A stretch of DNA of 8,203 bases from Porphyromonadaceae bacterium UBA7176 (GTDB lineage: Bacteria > Bacteroidota > Bacteroidia > Bacteroidales > Muribaculaceae), in contig DKVO01000032.1 of the NCBI GenBank assembly GCA_002491245.1, positions 110,488 through 118,690 of the forward strand. Reading direction: 5' to 3'. Made by a program: the position numbers and the translations under genes. Below the pieces are notes generated by a model, which saw only the letters and a program-made list of their open reading frames with translations, ran no database searches and was not told the origin of the DNA. Shown piece after piece: positions 7,544 through 8,203 of the stretch (positions within the stretch are counted from its first letter, which is position 1; every line of letters begins with the position of its first letter).

Positions 7544-8005
7544 TTATTTGCTGTTGCGGACAGGCATCTTGTCGATGCGCCCTTGATGTCTTCCGCCTTC
7601 GAATGAGGTGTTGAAGAATGTGTCGAGGCATTGGATTGCAACTTCGGGCTCGATAAAACGACCTGGCATGACGAGGATGTTGGCGTCGTTGTGGGCGCGT
7701 GCGAGGCGAGCCAGCTCTGGCTGCCAGCATAGGGCTGCACGGATGTTCTGGTGCTTGTTGAGGGTCATTGCTATGCCGTTGCCAGTGCCGCAGATTGCAA
7801 TACCGGGATAGGCTTCGCCGGCCTCAACAGCAAGTGCGCACGGATGGGCGAAGTCGGGATAATCGCAGCTCTCGGTGGAAAATGTGCCGAAATCGGTGTA
7901 AGGGATATTTTGAGATTCAAGATAGCCGATGATGATGTTCTTGAGTTGGAAACCGGCGTGGTCGGAACATAATCCGACGGGAATATTTGCTTTCAGTATG
8001 CTCAT
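7544..8005 (-). CDS. rpiB: Ribose-5-phosphate isomerase B
   Basis: This 153-residue cytosolic enzyme of the RpiB/LacAB family interconverts ribulose 5-phosphate and ribose 5-phosphate in the non-oxidative pentose phosphate pathway. Family marks are SDHAGFQLK at 14-22, CGTGNGIAM at 72-80 with the catalytic Cys72, NKHQNIRAAL at 83-92, RAHNDANIL at 103-111 with the ring-opening His105, and GGRHQGRI at 137-144, whose arginines contact phosphate. Length is normal. The ATG at 8005 fits the usual short N-terminus; the in-frame extension to 8077 is rejected because RpiB proteins start just before the SDHAG strand. There is no clear Shine-Dalgarno, as is common in Bacteroidetes. It is first in the four-gene minus-strand cluster. 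LacA/LacB-like or allose-6-phosphate isomerase activity is possible but less likely, since no partner subunit or sugar operon is adjacent. Confidence 0.95.
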   Translation of the reverse strand: MSILKANIPVGLCSDHAGFQLKNIIIGYLESQNIPYTDFGTFSTESCDYPDFAHPCALAVEAGEAYPGIAICGTGNGIAMTLNKHQNIRAALCWQPELARLARAHNDANILVMPGRFIEPEVAIQCLDTFFNTSFEGGRHQGRIDKMPVRNSK

Positions 8006-8035
8006 AATATGCTGATTAAGTGCTTGATGACAAAA

Positions 8036-8065
8036 GAAATATAATGGAAGCGGTGCATTCCACAA
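8036..8065 (-). promoter_or_regulatory. Candidate promoter for the rpiB operon
   Basis: The minus strand reads TATATTTC at 8043-8036, one mismatch from TAnnTTTG, with TTG at 8065-8063 spaced 19 nt upstream, the usual Bacteroidetes -33/-7 spacing. A start near 8029-8031 would leave a leader of about 25 nt. The mismatch in the last base keeps this tentative. Confidence 0.4.
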
Positions 8066-8118
8066 CAAAATTAACAAAAAAAATCAGGTAAAAGTGCATG
8101 TGAATAAAAAAAAGTTTG

Positions 8119-8126
8119 TAACTTTG
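8119..8126 (+). promoter_or_regulatory. Candidate -7 box for the tRNA-Leu transcript
   Basis: TAACTTTG is an exact TAnnTTTG match and continues into GCAAC, a context often seen at Bacteroidetes promoters. It lies 57 bp before the tRNA 5' end, so a primary transcript would begin near 8132 with a leader of about 50 nt to be removed by RNase P. No good TTTG -33 box is visible at 19-21 bp upstream. Confidence 0.55.
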
Positions 8127-8160
8127 CAACGCAAAAACGGAAAAGAGGTGATAATGTCAT

Positions 8161-8179
8161 CTTTTAAGGCCGTTAAAAG
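8161..8179 (+). repeat. Inverted repeat in the tRNA leader (CTTTTAA-GGCCG-TTAAAAG)
   Basis: Perfect 7-bp arms flank a 5-nt loop, ending 3 nt before the tRNA. In RNA it would form a weak AU-rich hairpin. It is not followed by a T-run, so a terminator is unlikely. It could aid tRNA 5' processing or be chance. Confidence 0.4.
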
Positions 8180-8182
8180 CAA

Positions 8183-8203
8183 GCCCAGGTGGCGGAATGG
8201 TAG
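8183..8203 (+). tRNA. tRNA-Leu, 5' end only (cut by window edge)
   Basis: The final 21 bases start with GCCCAGG, a plausible 7-nt acceptor strand, then TG and the D-arm start GCGGAATGGTAG, which is typical of bacterial leucine tRNAs. The anticodon, long variable arm and 3' half lie beyond the window, so neither the isoacceptor nor the pairing of the acceptor stem can be checked. A promoter candidate and leader precede it. Confidence 0.75.

Noticed and set aside
7536..7730. N-terminal extension of the 5'-nucleotidase to an ATG at 7730
   Set aside because: It would overlap rpiB coding sequence, is Arg/His-rich and low in sense, and would place the lipoprotein signal internally.
8006..8077. N-terminal extension of RpiB by 24 residues
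   Set aside because: RpiB proteins begin immediately before the first strand leading to SDHAG. The extension covers the likely promoter and is not family-like.
1..8203. CRISPR arrays, insertion sequences, phage genes or attachment-site duplications
   Set aside because: No regularly spaced repeats, transposase or integrase motifs were seen. A tRNA gene at the right edge could be an integration site, but no duplicate tRNA end is present in the window.

Overview
The window looks like a chromosomal segment of a Bacteroidales bacterium, possibly of the Muribaculaceae/Bacteroides type. This is inferred from content, not from a database match. The signs are Bacteroidetes-style -7 promoter boxes (TAnnTTTG), AT-rich leaders with little Shine-Dalgarno signal, and two envelope proteins of architectures I associate with this phylum: a GH3 glycosidase fused to a serine beta-lactamase-like domain, and a PAP2 phosphatase fused to a probable outer-membrane beta-barrel.

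Layout. Positions 1-362 (minus strand) hold the N-terminal third of a MoxR-family AAA+ ATPase, cut by the window edge. Positions 363-690 are a divergent, AT-rich intergenic region with a promoter candidate for each side. Positions 691-2181 (plus) encode an NhaC-family Na+/H+ antiporter with a probable TTG start. Its 3' end overlaps by 43 bp, convergently, the last gene of a four-gene minus-strand cluster. In transcription order that cluster is rpiB (8005-7544), a UshA-like 5'-nucleotidase lipoprotein (7535-5994), the GH3/serine-hydrolase fusion (5989-3071) and the PAP2-barrel protein (3074-2139). The gaps are 8 nt, 4 nt and a 4-nt ATGA overlap, so the four are very probably one operon. A 177-bp intergenic region follows, with a promoter candidate for rpiB and one for a tRNA-Leu whose first 21 bases end the window.

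How the genes fit together. RpiB is cytosolic and interconverts ribulose-5-P and ribose-5-P. The three downstream products all carry export signals and act on phosphate esters or glycans outside the cytoplasm: nucleotides, probably N-acetylglucosaminides of peptidoglycan or host/dietary glycans, and a lipid or other phosphate ester. A salvage or envelope-turnover role is a reasonable inference but is not proven by the sequence.

I found no CRISPR array, insertion sequence, phage gene, toxin-antitoxin pair or clearly novel system. The most interesting points are the domain fusions inside a coupled operon, the convergent coding overlap, the TTG start of nhaC, and a Shine-Dalgarno-preceded ATG just upstream of the tRNA.
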